64,000 bases of DNA from Massilia sp. Leaf139 (GCF_001424165.1 NZ_LMOJ01000025.1:516134-580133), one strand, 5' to 3'. Counted from the stretch's first letter, positions 1-8,509 are shown. Made by a program: numbers and translations. The notes: a model not told the origin generated them from the sequence alone.

Positions 1-186
1 GCCAAGGTGATGCGCGCGTTGACGGACGAGGATATCAAGTGGAAGAGTTTCGGTACGAGCCAGTACCACCAGCTGACGACGCGTTCCCTGAACACGATGC
101 GCGAGGTCGAAGCGTTCACGGAAATCGAACCGAACCGTCCCGTCTTCGATTTCAGCACCACCGGCGGCCACGCCCCCAAAAAATAA
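1..186 (+). CDS. C-terminal end of an unrecognised protein (5' truncated)
   Basis: An open frame runs from the window edge to a TAA at 184-186 and gives 61 residues ending in a Pro/Lys tail (GGHAPKK). It uses the same GC-rich codons as its neighbours. I see no motif in the visible part, and the fragment is too short to name. It lies about 115 bp upstream of paaZ on the same strand, so it could belong to an aromatic-degradation cluster, but a palindrome separates the two and the link is only positional. Confidence 0.6.
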   Translation, partial: AKVMRALTDEDIKWKSFGTSQYHQLTTRSLNTMREVEAFTEIEPNRPVFDFSTTGGHAPKK

Positions 187-193
187 TCTTTTT

Positions 194-231
194 GTAGGGG
201 GAATTGAGGCCAGTGGCCTCAATTCCGGGTG
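194..231. repeat. GTAGGG-headed palindrome
   Basis: A GTAGGGG head is followed by a perfect 12-bp inverted repeat (200-211 and 215-226) with a 3-nt loop, then CGGGT. No T-run follows on either strand, so it is not a classical intrinsic terminator. It lies just after a stop codon. The element at 2972-3031 has the same layout with compensating base changes in its stem. Confidence 0.75.
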
Positions 232-301
232 TGTCGGGCTCCGCCCACGCGGTGCAGCGCCTGCACACCACCTGCCTAAACAAATCCTGAGGAGACAAAA
301 C

Positions 302-2368
302 ATGGCTCATGTAAGCACCCCGCCAAGCACCCTGCAAAGCTGGATCGCCGGCCGCTGGATCGGCCAGGAAGCCGCCGCGCCCCTCCACGGCGCCCTCGAC
401 GGCCAGCTGCTGTACCACACCCACGCCGAAAAGATCGACTTCGACGAAGCCGTCACCTATGCCCGCAAGACGGGCGTGCCCGGCCTGATGAAGCTCGACT
501 TCCAGACCCGCGCCCAGCGCCTGAAAGCCCTGGCGCTGTACCTGATGGAACGGAAGGAAGAGCTGTACGAGATCTCCCATCTCACCGGCGCCACCCGTCC
601 CGACAGCTGGGTCGACGTCGAAGGCGGCATCGGCACTCTGTTCGCCTACGCCAGCATGGGCTCGCGCGAACTGCCGTCCTCGAACGTGCTGCACGAAGGC
701 CCGGCGCTCAACCTGGGTAAACGCGGCGGCTTCGCCGGTACCCACATCCTGGTGCCGAAGGGCGGCCTGGCCGTGCACATCAACGCCTTCAACTTCCCGA
801 TCTGGGGCCTGCTCGAGAAATTCGCGCCGAGCTTCCTGGCCGCCATGCCCTGCATCGGCAAACCGGCGACTGCGACCAGCTACCTGACCCATGCGGTAGT
901 AAAAATGATGCAGGAATCCGGCCTGCTGCCCGAGGGTTCGCTGCAACTCGTGATCGGCTCGACCGGCGACCTGCTCGACCGCCTCACCGGCTTCGACGCC
1001 GTCACGTTCACGGGCTCGGCCGACACCGCGGCCAAGCTGCGTGCCAACCCCAACCTGATCCGCGAATCGGTGCCGTTCACGGCCGAAGCGGACTCGCTCA
1101 ACGCCGCCATCCTGGCGCCGGACGTGAGCCCGGACGATCCGGAGTTCGACCTGTTCGTGAAGGAAGTCGCGCGCGAGATGACGGGTAAAGCCGGCCAGAA
1201 GTGCACGGCGATCCGCCGCGTCATCGTGCCCGAGCAGCACGTCGATGCGCTGGGCGAGCGCCTGCGCGACCGGCTTTCGAAAATCGTCGTCGGCAATCCG
1301 AAGATGGAAGGCGTACGCATGGGCGCGCTGGCTTCGATGGATCAGCACCGCGACGTGTCGGAACGCTTGGAGATGCTCGCACGCGGCAATGAGATCGTCT
1401 TCGGCGCGCACCACGGCTTCAATCCGGTGGGTGAAAACTGCGCCAGCGGCGCCTTCTTCTCACCGACCCTGCTCCTGTGCCGCAATGCGTCCATCAACAC
1501 AGCCGTGCACGACATCGAGGCCTTCGGCCCGGTCAGCACGATGATGACCTACCGCGACATCGACGAGGCCCTGCACCTGGCCGCTTTGGGGCGCGGCAGC
1601 CTGGTCACGACGCTCGCTACCAAGGATCCGGCGATCGCGGCCTACGCGGTGCCGATCGCGGCCGCTTCGCACGGACGCGTGCACATCCTCGACCGCGAAT
1701 CGGCAGTCGATTCCACCGGCCACGGCTCGCCGCTGCCGCAGCTGAAGCACGGCGGCCCGGGCCGCGCCGGCGGCGGAGAGGAGCTGGGCGGCATCCGCGC
1801 CGTCAAACACTTCCTGCAGCGCGCGGCGGTGCAGGGCTCGCCGACCATGCTGACGGCGGTGACCGGCGAATATGTGCGCGGCGCGGCGGTCAAGGAAACG
1901 GAAGTCCACCCGTTCCGCCGCCATTTCGAGGAGCTGGAGATCGGCCACTCGCTGCTGACCCACCGCCGCACCGTGAGCGAAGCGGACATCGTGAATTTCG
2001 GCGGCGTCTCGGGCGATTATTTCTACATGCACTTCGACGAGATCGCAGCCAAGGACACCCAGTTCGGCAAGCGCATCGCGCACGGCTACTTCGTGCTGTC
2101 GGCGGCGGCCGGCCTGTTCGTCTCGCCGGCGCCGGGCCCGGTACTGGCGAACTACGGCCTCGACAACCTGCGCTTCGTGGCGCCGGTGGCGATCGGCGAC
2201 ACCATCCGCGCGCGCCTGACCTGCAAGCGCAAGGTCGACCGCAACCGCAGCGACGAACAGGGCCGTGGCCAGGGTGTGGTGGCCTGGGACGTGCAGGTCA
2301 CCAACCAGAACGACGAACTGGTGGCAAGTTACGATATCCTGACGCTGGTACAGAAACGCGCGAGCTAA
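302..2368 (+). CDS. paaZ: Bifunctional PaaZ: oxepin-CoA hydrolase / 3-oxo-5,6-dehydrosuberyl-CoA semialdehyde dehydrogenase
   Basis: PaaZ opens the oxepin-CoA ring in the aerobic phenylacetate pathway and oxidises the resulting semialdehyde. The protein has 688 aa (E. coli PaaZ is 681). Residues about 10-520 form an NADP-dependent aldehyde dehydrogenase: FTGSADTAAKL in the cofactor region, a likely general-base Glu in FTAEAD (about 262), and the nucleophilic Cys in GKAGQKCT (about 301). Residues about 540-688 are a MaoC-type (R)-specific hydratase with the YMHFDE...AHGYF active-site pattern. GAGGAG precedes the ATG by a few bases. No other paa genes are visible, so the rest of the pathway must lie upstream or elsewhere. 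Domain order and length match the family fully. Confidence 0.95.
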   Translation: MAHVSTPPSTLQSWIAGRWIGQEAAAPLHGALDGQLLYHTHAEKIDFDEAVTYARKTGVPGLMKLDFQTRAQRLKALALYLMERKEELYEISHLTGATRPDSWVDVEGGIGTLFAYASMGSRELPSSNVLHEGPALNLGKRGGFAGTHILVPKGGLAVHINAFNFPIWGLLEKFAPSFLAAMPCIGKPATATSYLTHAVVKMMQESGLLPEGSLQLVIGSTGDLLDRLTGFDAVTFTGSADTAAKLRANPNLIRESVPFTAEADSLNAAILAPDVSPDDPEFDLFVKEVAREMTGKAGQKCTAIRRVIVPEQHVDALGERLRDRLSKIVVGNPKMEGVRMGALASMDQHRDVSERLEMLARGNEIVFGAHHGFNPVGENCASGAFFSPTLLLCRNASINTAVHDIEAFGPVSTMMTYRDIDEALHLAALGRGSLVTTLATKDPAIAAYAVPIAAASHGRVHILDRESAVDSTGHGSPLPQLKHGGPGRAGGGEELGGIRAVKHFLQRAAVQGSPTMLTAVTGEYVRGAAVKETEVHPFRRHFEELEIGHSLLTHRRTVSEADIVNFGGVSGDYFYMHFDEIAAKDTQFGKRIAHGYFVLSAAAGLFVSPAPGPVLANYGLDNLRFVAPVAIGDTIRARLTCKRKVDRNRSDEQGRGQGVVAWDVQVTNQNDELVASYDILTLVQKRAS

Positions 2369-2431
2369 GCCTTTCTCGGGATCGAGGGGGGCCGGCTGCT
2401 TTCGAGGCTCCCCCATTCCTAAGGAACGAGT

Positions 2432-2968
2432 ATGTCGCGGTTAGATTTGAGCAGTATCCCCGTGCTGACCGGCACCGGCTATCCGGAACCGTTCGCCGAC
2501 ATCGTCAACGGACGCAGCCGCCAGGCGCTGGGCGCGGCCGGCGGCTTGACGCAATTCGGCGTCAACCTGGTCGAACTGAAGCCGGGCGCGGCCTCGTCGC
2601 AGCGCCACTGGCACACCCATGAAGACGAGTTCGTCATGGTCGTGTCGGGCGAACTGACCCTGGTAACCGACGAGGGCGAGACCCTGATGCGCGCCGGCGA
2701 CTATGCCGCCTTCCCGGCCGGGCGGCCGAACGGCCACCACCTGGTCAACCGCAGCTGGGGCAATGCGCTGTTCCTGGCGGTGGGGCCGAACGTGCCCGAG
2801 GACAAGGCGACCTATCCGGACATCGACCTGATGTACGACGGCGCGACCGACAGCTACACGCACAAGGATGGGACGCCGTATCCGAAACGGGAGGGAGCTG
2901 CTACGCCGGTGCCCCAGCCGCCGACGGAAGAGCAGACGCTGGACCAGCGGGTGTATCGGCACGAGTAG
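2432..2968 (+). CDS. Cupin domain protein
   Basis: The protein has 178 aa and a single conserved beta-barrel cupin. Metal-ligand motif 1 is HWHTHEDEFVMVVSGE (about residues 61-76) and motif 2 is around GDYAAFPAGRPNGHH (about 90-104). The C-terminal 50 residues are Pro- and Asp-rich and probably outside the barrel. The substrate cannot be read from sequence; relatives include dioxygenases, isomerases and sensors. It follows paaZ by 63 bp on the same strand and has its own AAGGAACG ribosome site, so co-transcription with paaZ is possible. A palindrome follows it. Confidence 0.85.
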   Translation: MSRLDLSSIPVLTGTGYPEPFADIVNGRSRQALGAAGGLTQFGVNLVELKPGAASSQRHWHTHEDEFVMVVSGELTLVTDEGETLMRAGDYAAFPAGRPNGHHLVNRSWGNALFLAVGPNVPEDKATYPDIDLMYDGATDSYTHKDGTPYPKREGAATPVPQPPTEEQTLDQRVYRHE

Positions 2969-2971
2969 TTC

Positions 2972-3031
2972 CGTAACGTGGGCATGCCCGGTAAACCCGT
3001 AATCGGGGCCATTGGCCCCGATTACCCCTAC
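2972..3031. repeat. Composite palindrome between cupin and HAD genes
   Basis: The convergent gap holds a short GGGCATGCCC palindrome at its left and a 12-bp perfect inverted repeat (2999-3010 and 3014-3025, 3-nt loop). Read on the minus strand it starts GTAGGGG, exactly like the element at 194-231. The TAG stop of the HAD gene (3028-3030) lies inside that head, so the element directly abuts the gene. Confidence 0.75.
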
Positions 3032-3711
3032 TTTACGCGGGTGATTTGCAACAAGCCCTCCGCGCTAAGTTTCACCCGCAAATCCGCATAATCGAGCACG
3101 CTCACTACATCCGTTTCCATCGGATGCGTATGCGTCACCGTCACCACGATGGCCTCCATCCCGGCTGCCGCCGCGGCGCGCAGCCCCGTTTGGGTATCCT
3201 CGAACACCAGGCAATCGGCCGGCTCGACCCCCAGCTTGCGCGCGCCCAGCAGAAAGGGATCGGGCGCCGGCTTGCCGCGCTCGACATCTTCGGCCGCCAC
3301 CAGCAGGCGGTGCGACGGCAGGCCGGCGGCCGCAAGACGCGCCTGCGCCAGCGCGCGCGGCGCCGAGGTGACGATGCCCCAGCGCTCCGGCGGCAGGCTG
3401 GCGAGGAAATCGGCCGCGCCCTGGATGGCCTCGATGTCGGCGACGTCCTCGATCTCGGCCGCCGTGATCCAGGCCGCTTCCGCGATCGGATCGACGCCGG
3501 GCAGGCCGAGCTGGCGGATGGTGTCGTGGGTGCGCTTGCCGTGCAGGGTCGGCAGGAAGGTCTCGCCGTCGAGCTGGTGGCGCGTCGCCCAGGCCGTCCA
3601 CACCCGCTCGGCGGAGCGGATCGAGGTGAGGATGGTGCCGTCCATGTCGAACAGGAAGGCGGCAAAGGCGCGGTCGGGCAGCGCCGTGGAAGTAGACGTG
3701 GAAGCAGTCAT
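3028..3711 (-). CDS. HAD-family phosphatase
   Basis: The protein has 227 aa. HAD motif I is FLFDMDGTIL with the nucleophilic Asp near residue 20. A cap domain follows, then motif II IVTSAP, motif III Lys in ERGKPAPDPF and motif IV VFEDTQTG. The layout is that of subfamily IA phosphatases such as phosphoglycolate, sugar-phosphate or beta-phosphoglucomutase-like enzymes; the substrate cannot be told. The start is set at 3711 because the reading frame continues far upstream through sequence that codes for other genes. The gap to the upstream small gene is 8 bp, so the two are probably one transcript. Confidence 0.88.
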   Translation of the reverse strand: MTASTSTSTALPDRAFAAFLFDMDGTILTSIRSAERVWTAWATRHQLDGETFLPTLHGKRTHDTIRQLGLPGVDPIAEAAWITAAEIEDVADIEAIQGAADFLASLPPERWGIVTSAPRALAQARLAAAGLPSHRLLVAAEDVERGKPAPDPFLLGARKLGVEPADCLVFEDTQTGLRAAAAAGMEAIVVTVTHTHPMETDVVSVLDYADLRVKLSAEGLLQITRVK

Positions 3712-3719
3712 GGCGCGCC

Positions 3720-3947
3720 TCAATCGAGCTTGCGCGCGTAGCGCTCGCGGACGATCTGGCTGATGAAAGTCGACAGGCCGCTGCCCAGCGTCGCCAGCCG
3801 CTGCATCTCGGCGATGTTTTCGGCGCCGGCGCTCTGGTCGGTGTAGAGATAGCGGTCGCCGTTCATGAAACGGATCGTGATCGCGCGGTCGCCGATCTCG
3901 TAGGCGACGACGCCGGATTCGCCGCTCAGGTTCTTGTAGCGTTGCAT
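3720..3947 (-). CDS. Small conserved protein, function unknown
   Basis: It encodes 75 aa starting MQRYKNLSG and ending YARKLD, with an alternating hydrophobic pattern (AITIRFMNGDRYLY) that suggests a short beta-sheet followed by a helix. It resembles small KTSC-like proteins in general look, but I do not claim the family. GGGGA lies upstream of the ATG. It sits 8 bp before the HAD gene on the same strand. No signal peptide or membrane segment is seen. Confidence 0.65.
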   Translation of the reverse strand: MQRYKNLSGESGVVAYEIGDRAITIRFMNGDRYLYTDQSAGAENIAEMQRLATLGSGLSTFISQIVRERYARKLD

Positions 3948-4015
3948 CGCGTTCCCCGCAAATTTGATTAATGAAGCAAGTGTATAGGGGCAAGGGCTGG
4001 CGCTCTGTGCCGGTT

Positions 4016-5157
4016 TCAACCGTGCTGGCCTGGCGGCGCCGGTTGCAGGCGCAGGGTCGCCGCGATGCGCGTGCCCTGGCCAGGTGTGCTGTCGACCTGG
4101 AACTGGCCGCCGAGCAGCTGGATACGCTCGCCCATGCCGGCCAGGCCGGTACGCCCCGCGCGAGCGGCGCGCTCGCGCCAGTTGGCGGCATCGAAACCGG
4201 CGCCGTCGTCGCGCACCACCAGCTCGAGTTCGCTGCCGTCGGCGCCGCCGTTGATTTCCACGACCACATGGCGCGCATCCGCATGGCGCACGATGTTGGT
4301 CACGCTTTCCTGGACGATGCGGAACACGCCGATCTCGACCGCCGGCGCCAGCCGTTGCGGCAGGCCGGCATACTCGAAGATCCAGGCCGGGCCGCCTTCG
4401 AACTGGCGCGCCAGCAACTGGCGGATCGTCGGTTCCAGTCCGAAGAAGTCCAGGCCGGGCGGGCGCAGCGAGGCCGACATGCCGCGCACCAGTTCGATCA
4501 GGCCGCCCAGTTCCTGCTCCGCCTTCGTCCACAGCGCGCGTCCTTCTTCCGCCTCCAGATGGGGAAGCGTGCGGTGCAGCAGGAGGTTCAGCACCGTCAT
4601 GCGCTGCCCGAGTTCGTCGTGCAGCTCGCGCGCCAGGGCCTTGCGTTCGTTTTCCTGCACCGTGAGCAGGTCGCGCGACAGCTGTTCCAGCTGGCGCCGC
4701 TGCAGCTCGAGTTCCCCGATGAGACGGGCGCGTTCGCTTGCCGTGCGTTCGAGATCCGCGAGCAGTTCCCGTTCTAGCGTCACGTCGTGCTGGACGCCGA
4801 CGAAATGGCTGATGTCGCCGCCGGCGCGCCGGATCGGGAAAAAGTAGAGCTTGTTCCAGAACATGGCGCCGGATTTGCGGTAGTTGCGCAGCACGCATTC
4901 GCAGGCGGCGCCATCGCGTAGCGCCGCGCGAATCACCGCCCGGCCGGGCTGGTCGCGATCCTCGCCCTGCAGGAAACGGCAGTTCCGGCCGAGCACCTCC
5001 TGCAGCGCATAGCCCGTCATCTTCTCGAAGGAAGGGTTGACGAAGACGATGGGGGTGTCGGGTTGGACGGCATCGACGATCACGATCGAGGAGTTGCTGG
5101 CGCCGGCGACGGACAGCAGGAACGCGAAAGCGTCGGGCGAGGGAAGTCGGTAGGCAT
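4016..5157 (-). CDS. LOV-domain (blue-light) sensor histidine kinase, apparent frameshift near its start
   Basis: The uninterrupted part (from a GTG at 5083) gives 355 aa. It has a LOV-type PAS domain with the flavin-binding signature GRNCRFLQG (adduct Cys about residue 35 of this version), a coiled-coil linker, a HisKA_3 box ARELHDELGQ (His about 155) and a HATPase domain with NIVRHADA, DDGAGFD and GLAGMGERI. LOV domains form a flavin-cysteinyl adduct in blue light. The region upstream of the GTG, in the same frame, still codes for the start of the fold (DAFAFLLSVAGASNSSI) but has no ATG, GTG or TTG there. An ATG at 5155-5157 with a good AGGTGA ribosome site starts MPTDFP one frame away. One extra base near 5140 would join the two. 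No response regulator lies beside it. Confidence 0.85.
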
Positions 5158-5233
5158 TGCACGGTCACCTGAATACACCAGATTGCATGCTACGAGAACG
5201 GATAGCAGGCCGTCGCGCGCAATGTGTACCGGT

Positions 5234-5971
5234 TCAGGCGCCGGCCGGCGGCGCCACCGAGGCCCCTTCGATCCGGTGCCGCGCCAGCGCCGCGGCGACA
5301 ACACCGTTTGCTTTCATCTCTTCGACGAAGCCGGCGAGGAAGGCGGCTGCCTCCGGCCCGCGGCTTTTCGGCACGCCCATCGCCTGCCGGATCACCATGA
5401 AGCGCCCGTCCAGCAGGCGCAGGCCGCCCAGGCGCCGCGCATCGGCTTCCAGCTGCTGCCTGACGCCGGCTGCGACGTCGGCATCTTCCGCGACGAAGGT
5501 GGCGACCACCGCGGGCGAGCTCGGTGCGCGCACGATCCGCGCGTGCTGCAAACTGCGGCTCAGGTACAGGTCGTAGGCGCTGCCCTGGCCGACCACGACG
5601 CGGTGCGCCCCGGCGTCGACCTCGTCGTTGGCGCGGATCGGCGAATCCTCGCGCACCAGGTAGCAGCCTTCGATCAGGACATAGGCATCCGTAAACGCAA
5701 TGTGCTCGCCGCGCAGCGGGTCGATGGCGAAGAAGCCGACGTCGGCCTCGCCGCCGGCCACGACTTCGACCGACCTGGCGGCGGTGTCCACGACCACCAG
5801 TTCCAGTTCCACGCCCAGCAGGCGGGCAAGCCCTGCCGCCAGGTCGACCGAGACGCCGGCTGCGGCGCCCGCCGCATCGCGCTGGGCCAGGATGGGATTA
5901 CCCAGGTTGATGGCGGCGCGCAGGGTGCCGGTGGGTGTGAAGGCGGAGCGGAGGGCGGCAGTCGGGAGCAT
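5234..5971 (-). CDS. Solute-binding-like protein (SBP_bac_3 fold) without signal peptide
   Basis: The protein has 245 aa starting MLPTAALRSAF. It has the pattern of amino-acid-type binding proteins: LRAAINLGNP, a GVSVDLA stretch, GEADVGFFAIDP and a hinge near VGQGSAYDLYLSR. There is no secretion signal, so it may act in the cytoplasm or need another route. Extending the frame to 6148 would add residues encoded by the promoter/operator region, so the later ATG is preferred, although no clear ribosome site precedes it. It is divergent from the padR operon and shares the intergenic control region. The ligand is unknown. Confidence 0.75.
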   Translation of the reverse strand: MLPTAALRSAFTPTGTLRAAINLGNPILAQRDAAGAAAGVSVDLAAGLARLLGVELELVVVDTAARSVEVVAGGEADVGFFAIDPLRGEHIAFTDAYVLIEGCYLVREDSPIRANDEVDAGAHRVVVGQGSAYDLYLSRSLQHARIVRAPSSPAVVATFVAEDADVAAGVRQQLEADARRLGGLRLLDGRFMVIRQAMGVPKSRGPEAAAFLAGFVEEMKANGVVAAALARHRIEGASVAPPAGA

Positions 5972-6063
5972 GGCGGTCGATGGCGAATTGATTAACCAAG
6001 TGTAATCGACTTCCACCCATGGGCTCGTCCGCACATTGTCCGGCGTGAGTCGGCTTTTTCTTG

Positions 6064-6091
6064 TTGACAAAACATTTCGCACTGCTACTAT
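6064..6091 (+). promoter_or_regulatory. Near-consensus sigma70 promoter of the padR operon
   Basis: TTGACA at 6064-6069 and TACTAT at 6086-6091 are separated by 16 bp. This is one of the best -35/-10 pairs in the window. It points toward padR (start 6171), and the palindrome at 6097-6144 lies directly downstream, where a repressor could block initiation. Confidence 0.7.
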
Positions 6092-6096
6092 GTCGT

Positions 6097-6150
6097 AACC
6101 CGATATATCGTAACTCAATGTATCGAGCCTAGGTATATCGGGTTTCAATG
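6097..6150. promoter_or_regulatory. Probable PadR operator (palindrome plus direct repeat)
   Basis: An 11-bp perfect inverted repeat, AACCCGATATA at 6097-6107 and its complement at 6134-6144, is centred near 6120. Within it TATATCG-N4-TCAATG occurs twice in direct orientation. The spacing and AT-rich arms fit a dimeric winged-helix repressor such as the adjacent PadR. The site lies between the promoter and the padR start, which predicts autorepression. Confidence 0.6.
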
Positions 6151-6170
6151 TAAAGCGTCAGGAGCGCGGC

Positions 6171-6512
6171 ATGGCAGTAACGGATTACTCGAAATACCTT
6201 CCCTTGTCCGAGGCGACCTATTACATCCTGGTCGCCCTCGAGGAGCCCCTGCACGGCTATTCGGTCATGCAGAAGGTCGAGGCGATCAGCGCGGGCACGG
6301 TGCTCATCGGCCCGGGCACCCTGTATGGCGCCTTTTCCACGCTGGAGAAGCAGGGCCTGATCGCGATGGTCAGGGAAGAGGCGCGCCGCAAGTCCTATGC
6401 GCTCACCGCAAGCGGCCGCGAGGTGCTGGCCGAGCAGGTGCGCCGTTTGCAGATCATGGTGCGCAATGGCGCCCAGTTCGTTTCCACTTTGAAGAAGGCA
6501 GAAGCAGCATGA
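6171..6512 (+). CDS. PadR-family transcriptional regulator
   Basis: The protein has 113 aa and a winged helix: LSEATYYILVALEEPLHGYSVMQKV forms helices 1-2 (given as family pattern LHGYSVM), and GPGTLYGAFSTLEKQGLI is the recognition helix and wing. A C-terminal helix dimerises. CAGGAG precedes the ATG. Its stop overlaps the next gene by ATGA, showing translational coupling. In this gene pairing (PadR with DUF2812) the regulator usually represses its own operon. The inducer is unknown. Confidence 0.9.
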   Translation: MAVTDYSKYLPLSEATYYILVALEEPLHGYSVMQKVEAISAGTVLIGPGTLYGAFSTLEKQGLIAMVREEARRKSYALTASGREVLAEQVRRLQIMVRNGAQFVSTLKKAEAA

Positions 6513-7033
6513 GCGACCAATTCGTCAGCAAACTCAGGTTTTATTGGGACGACGCCGACCATGCGCTCGAACGCTGGCTCGAAGACATGGCGCGCCAGGG
6601 CCTGCACCTGCACAAGGTGCAGTGGGTGCGCTGCCGCTTCGTCTTCAAGCGCGGCGCGCCGGCCGAGATGGCCTACCGCCTCGATTTCCAGACGAAGCGC
6701 GTCGCGCCTGATTACGTCCAGCTGTTCGCCGACGCCGGCTGGGAGCGGGTCGATTACTACCTGGGCTGGCAGTTCTGGCGCGCGCCGGCACGGGCCGGCC
6801 GGCCGACCGAGATCTTCACCGATACCGAATCGCACATCCGCAAGTACCAGCGCCTGCTGTGGCTGTTCGCCCTGGTCTGGCTGATCTTTTTCCTTGCGTT
6901 GTTCAGGCGCGGCGCGACCCTGTGGGACTCGCCCGCCGACATTGCCCTGATGCTGGCGGTGGTGTTCTTCAATTTGTATCCGGTGGTGCGCCTGGTGCTG
7001 CGCATACGCCGGCTGCGTAACCGAACGCCGTAG
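6509..7033 (+). CDS. DUF2812 membrane protein
   Basis: The protein has 174 aa. The N-terminal soluble part (about 1-110) has the DUF2812 look, with AEMAYRLDFQTK and a Trp/Tyr-rich GWERVDYYLGWQFWR. Two transmembrane helices follow (LLWLFALVWLIFFLALF and IALMLAVVFFNLYPVV), ending in a basic tail. DUF2812 proteins are repeatedly found next to PadR regulators and are thought to take part in signalling at the membrane; no activity is established. The start overlaps the padR stop. Confidence 0.82.
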   Translation: MSDQFVSKLRFYWDDADHALERWLEDMARQGLHLHKVQWVRCRFVFKRGAPAEMAYRLDFQTKRVAPDYVQLFADAGWERVDYYLGWQFWRAPARAGRPTEIFTDTESHIRKYQRLLWLFALVWLIFFLALFRRGATLWDSPADIALMLAVVFFNLYPVVRLVLRIRRLRNRTP

Positions 7034-7074
7034 GCCGCCAGGCACCCCTTTCACCTTCTCCAAGGAGTTAAAAA

Positions 7075-8499
7075 ATGAAATTTCGGATTTCATGGGCGGT
7101 GCTCGCCCTGATGTTTTACGTCCCGGCCTGGGCGCAGGCGGCCAGCGCCGGGCGCGAATGCCATCTGCCGGGCAGCAAGGAGGCCCTGCGCTGCCACGCT
7201 GTCGCGGTGCCGCTCGACCCGCAGCAGCCAGGCGGCGCCCAGCTCAAGATTCACGTGACCGTTGCGCCGGCCTTCCGCCCGGCGGCCAGCGCCGATCCGC
7301 TGTTCGTGCTGGCCGGCGGGCCGGGCGAGGCGGGATCGAGCCTGGCGGGCATGCATGCCACCGTGTTCCAGCGGGTGCGCGCCACCCGCGACATCGTCTT
7401 TATCGACCAGCGCGGCACCGGCCTGTCGGGCAAGCTGCGCTGCCCCGGGAGTCCGATCGACGAGGCGGCGGACGAAGCCGCCATGCGCACCGCGTTCGCC
7501 CGCTGCCTCGGCACGCTGCCCCATCCGCTCGCCCTCTACACCACCGCGAACGCCGCGCACGACATCGAACGCGTGCGCCTGGCGCTGGGCTACGGCAAGG
7601 TCAACGTGTTCGGCGGTTCCTACGGCACCCGCCTCGGGCAGCACTATGCGCGCAGCTATCCGGCCAGCGTGCGCACCCTGATCCTCGACGGCGTGGCCGC
7701 CCCCGAGCGCGTGATTCCGGCCAGCGCCGACAACGCCCGGCGCGCCCTCGACGGCGTGTTTGAGCGCTGCGCCGCCGATCCGGCTTGTGCGCGTGCTTTC
7801 CCCGCGCTGCGCGCCGAGTTCGAGACCCTGCTGGCGCGCGTGAACGCCGGCGGCGTGACCCTCGACTTCGCCCATCCGCGCACGGCACAGCCGACCCGGG
7901 AGGCGCTGTCGAACCTGCGCTTCGTCTACACGATCCACAACAGCCTGTATGCGCCGCAGACGAGCCAGCGCCTGCCTTACCTGATCCACAGTGCCTACCA
8001 GGGCAACTGGGGCCCGTTCATCGCACGCGGCTTTACGGGCACCGACCTGTCGCCGGAAGGCTATCTGGCCATGCCCCTGTACATGGCGGTCGTGTGCGCG
8101 GAAGACATCCCGCGCCTGACGCCGTCCCTGCGCGATGCCGACGAGCGCGGCTCCTTCCTGCGCGGCCATGCCGGCCGCCTCGCCGCGCTCTGCCCGCTGG
8201 CGAAGGTGCCGGCCGCCGCCGCGCCGCTCACGACGCCGATCGCGGCGCCGGCCTTGCTGCTGTCGGGCGCGCTCGACCCGGTGACGCCGCCGTCCGGCGC
8301 CGCCAGCGCCGCCCGCACCATGCCGAAGGCGCAGCACCTGGTCGTGCGCCATGCCGGCCACGGCGTCTCGCCGCTCGGCTGCGCGCCGCGCCTGCTGCGC
8401 GAATTCCTCGACCGGCCGGAGGCGGCGCTCGACAGCCGCTGCCTGGGCGAGATCGCCATCCCCGCATTCCAGCTCGGCCACGCCGGCACCCATCCCTGA
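7075..8499 (+). CDS. Secreted S33-type alpha/beta hydrolase (tripeptidyl/prolyl aminopeptidase-like)
   Basis: The protein has 474 aa with a signal peptide (about 1-24, ending AWAQA). The oxyanion/early core motif is RGTGLSGKLRCP. The nucleophile elbow is FGGSYGTRLGQHY (Ser about 182). The C-terminal TAP-like region holds the acid in SGALDPVTPP and the His in RHAGHGVSP. Six or more Cys suggest disulfides. S33 enzymes of this kind remove N-terminal residues or tripeptides, and some cleave other small esters or amides. AAGGAG lies before the ATG. It sits between a PadR/DUF2812 pair and an ABC exporter, so a role in processing an exported or toxic compound is possible but unproven. Confidence 0.87.
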   Translation: MKFRISWAVLALMFYVPAWAQAASAGRECHLPGSKEALRCHAVAVPLDPQQPGGAQLKIHVTVAPAFRPAASADPLFVLAGGPGEAGSSLAGMHATVFQRVRATRDIVFIDQRGTGLSGKLRCPGSPIDEAADEAAMRTAFARCLGTLPHPLALYTTANAAHDIERVRLALGYGKVNVFGGSYGTRLGQHYARSYPASVRTLILDGVAAPERVIPASADNARRALDGVFERCAADPACARAFPALRAEFETLLARVNAGGVTLDFAHPRTAQPTREALSNLRFVYTIHNSLYAPQTSQRLPYLIHSAYQGNWGPFIARGFTGTDLSPEGYLAMPLYMAVVCAEDIPRLTPSLRDADERGSFLRGHAGRLAALCPLAKVPAAAAPLTTPIAAPALLLSGALDPVTPPSGAASAARTMPKAQHLVVRHAGHGVSPLGCAPRLLREFLDRPEAALDSRCLGEIAIPAFQLGHAGTHP

Positions 8500-8509
8500 A
8501 AGGCAGGCC

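Noticed and set aside
200..226. Intrinsic terminator of the first gene
   Set aside because: The stem is perfect but no T-run follows on either strand; it is better read as a repeat unit.
3720..5168. 482-codon minus-strand frame overlapping the kinase in another frame
   Set aside because: It is Arg/Pro/Ala-rich, has no motif, and its last 75 codons are the small conserved protein. High-GC shadow.
5972..6148. Longer start for the solute-binding-like protein
   Set aside because: It would cross the padR promoter and operator region; the added residues do not look like a signal peptide.
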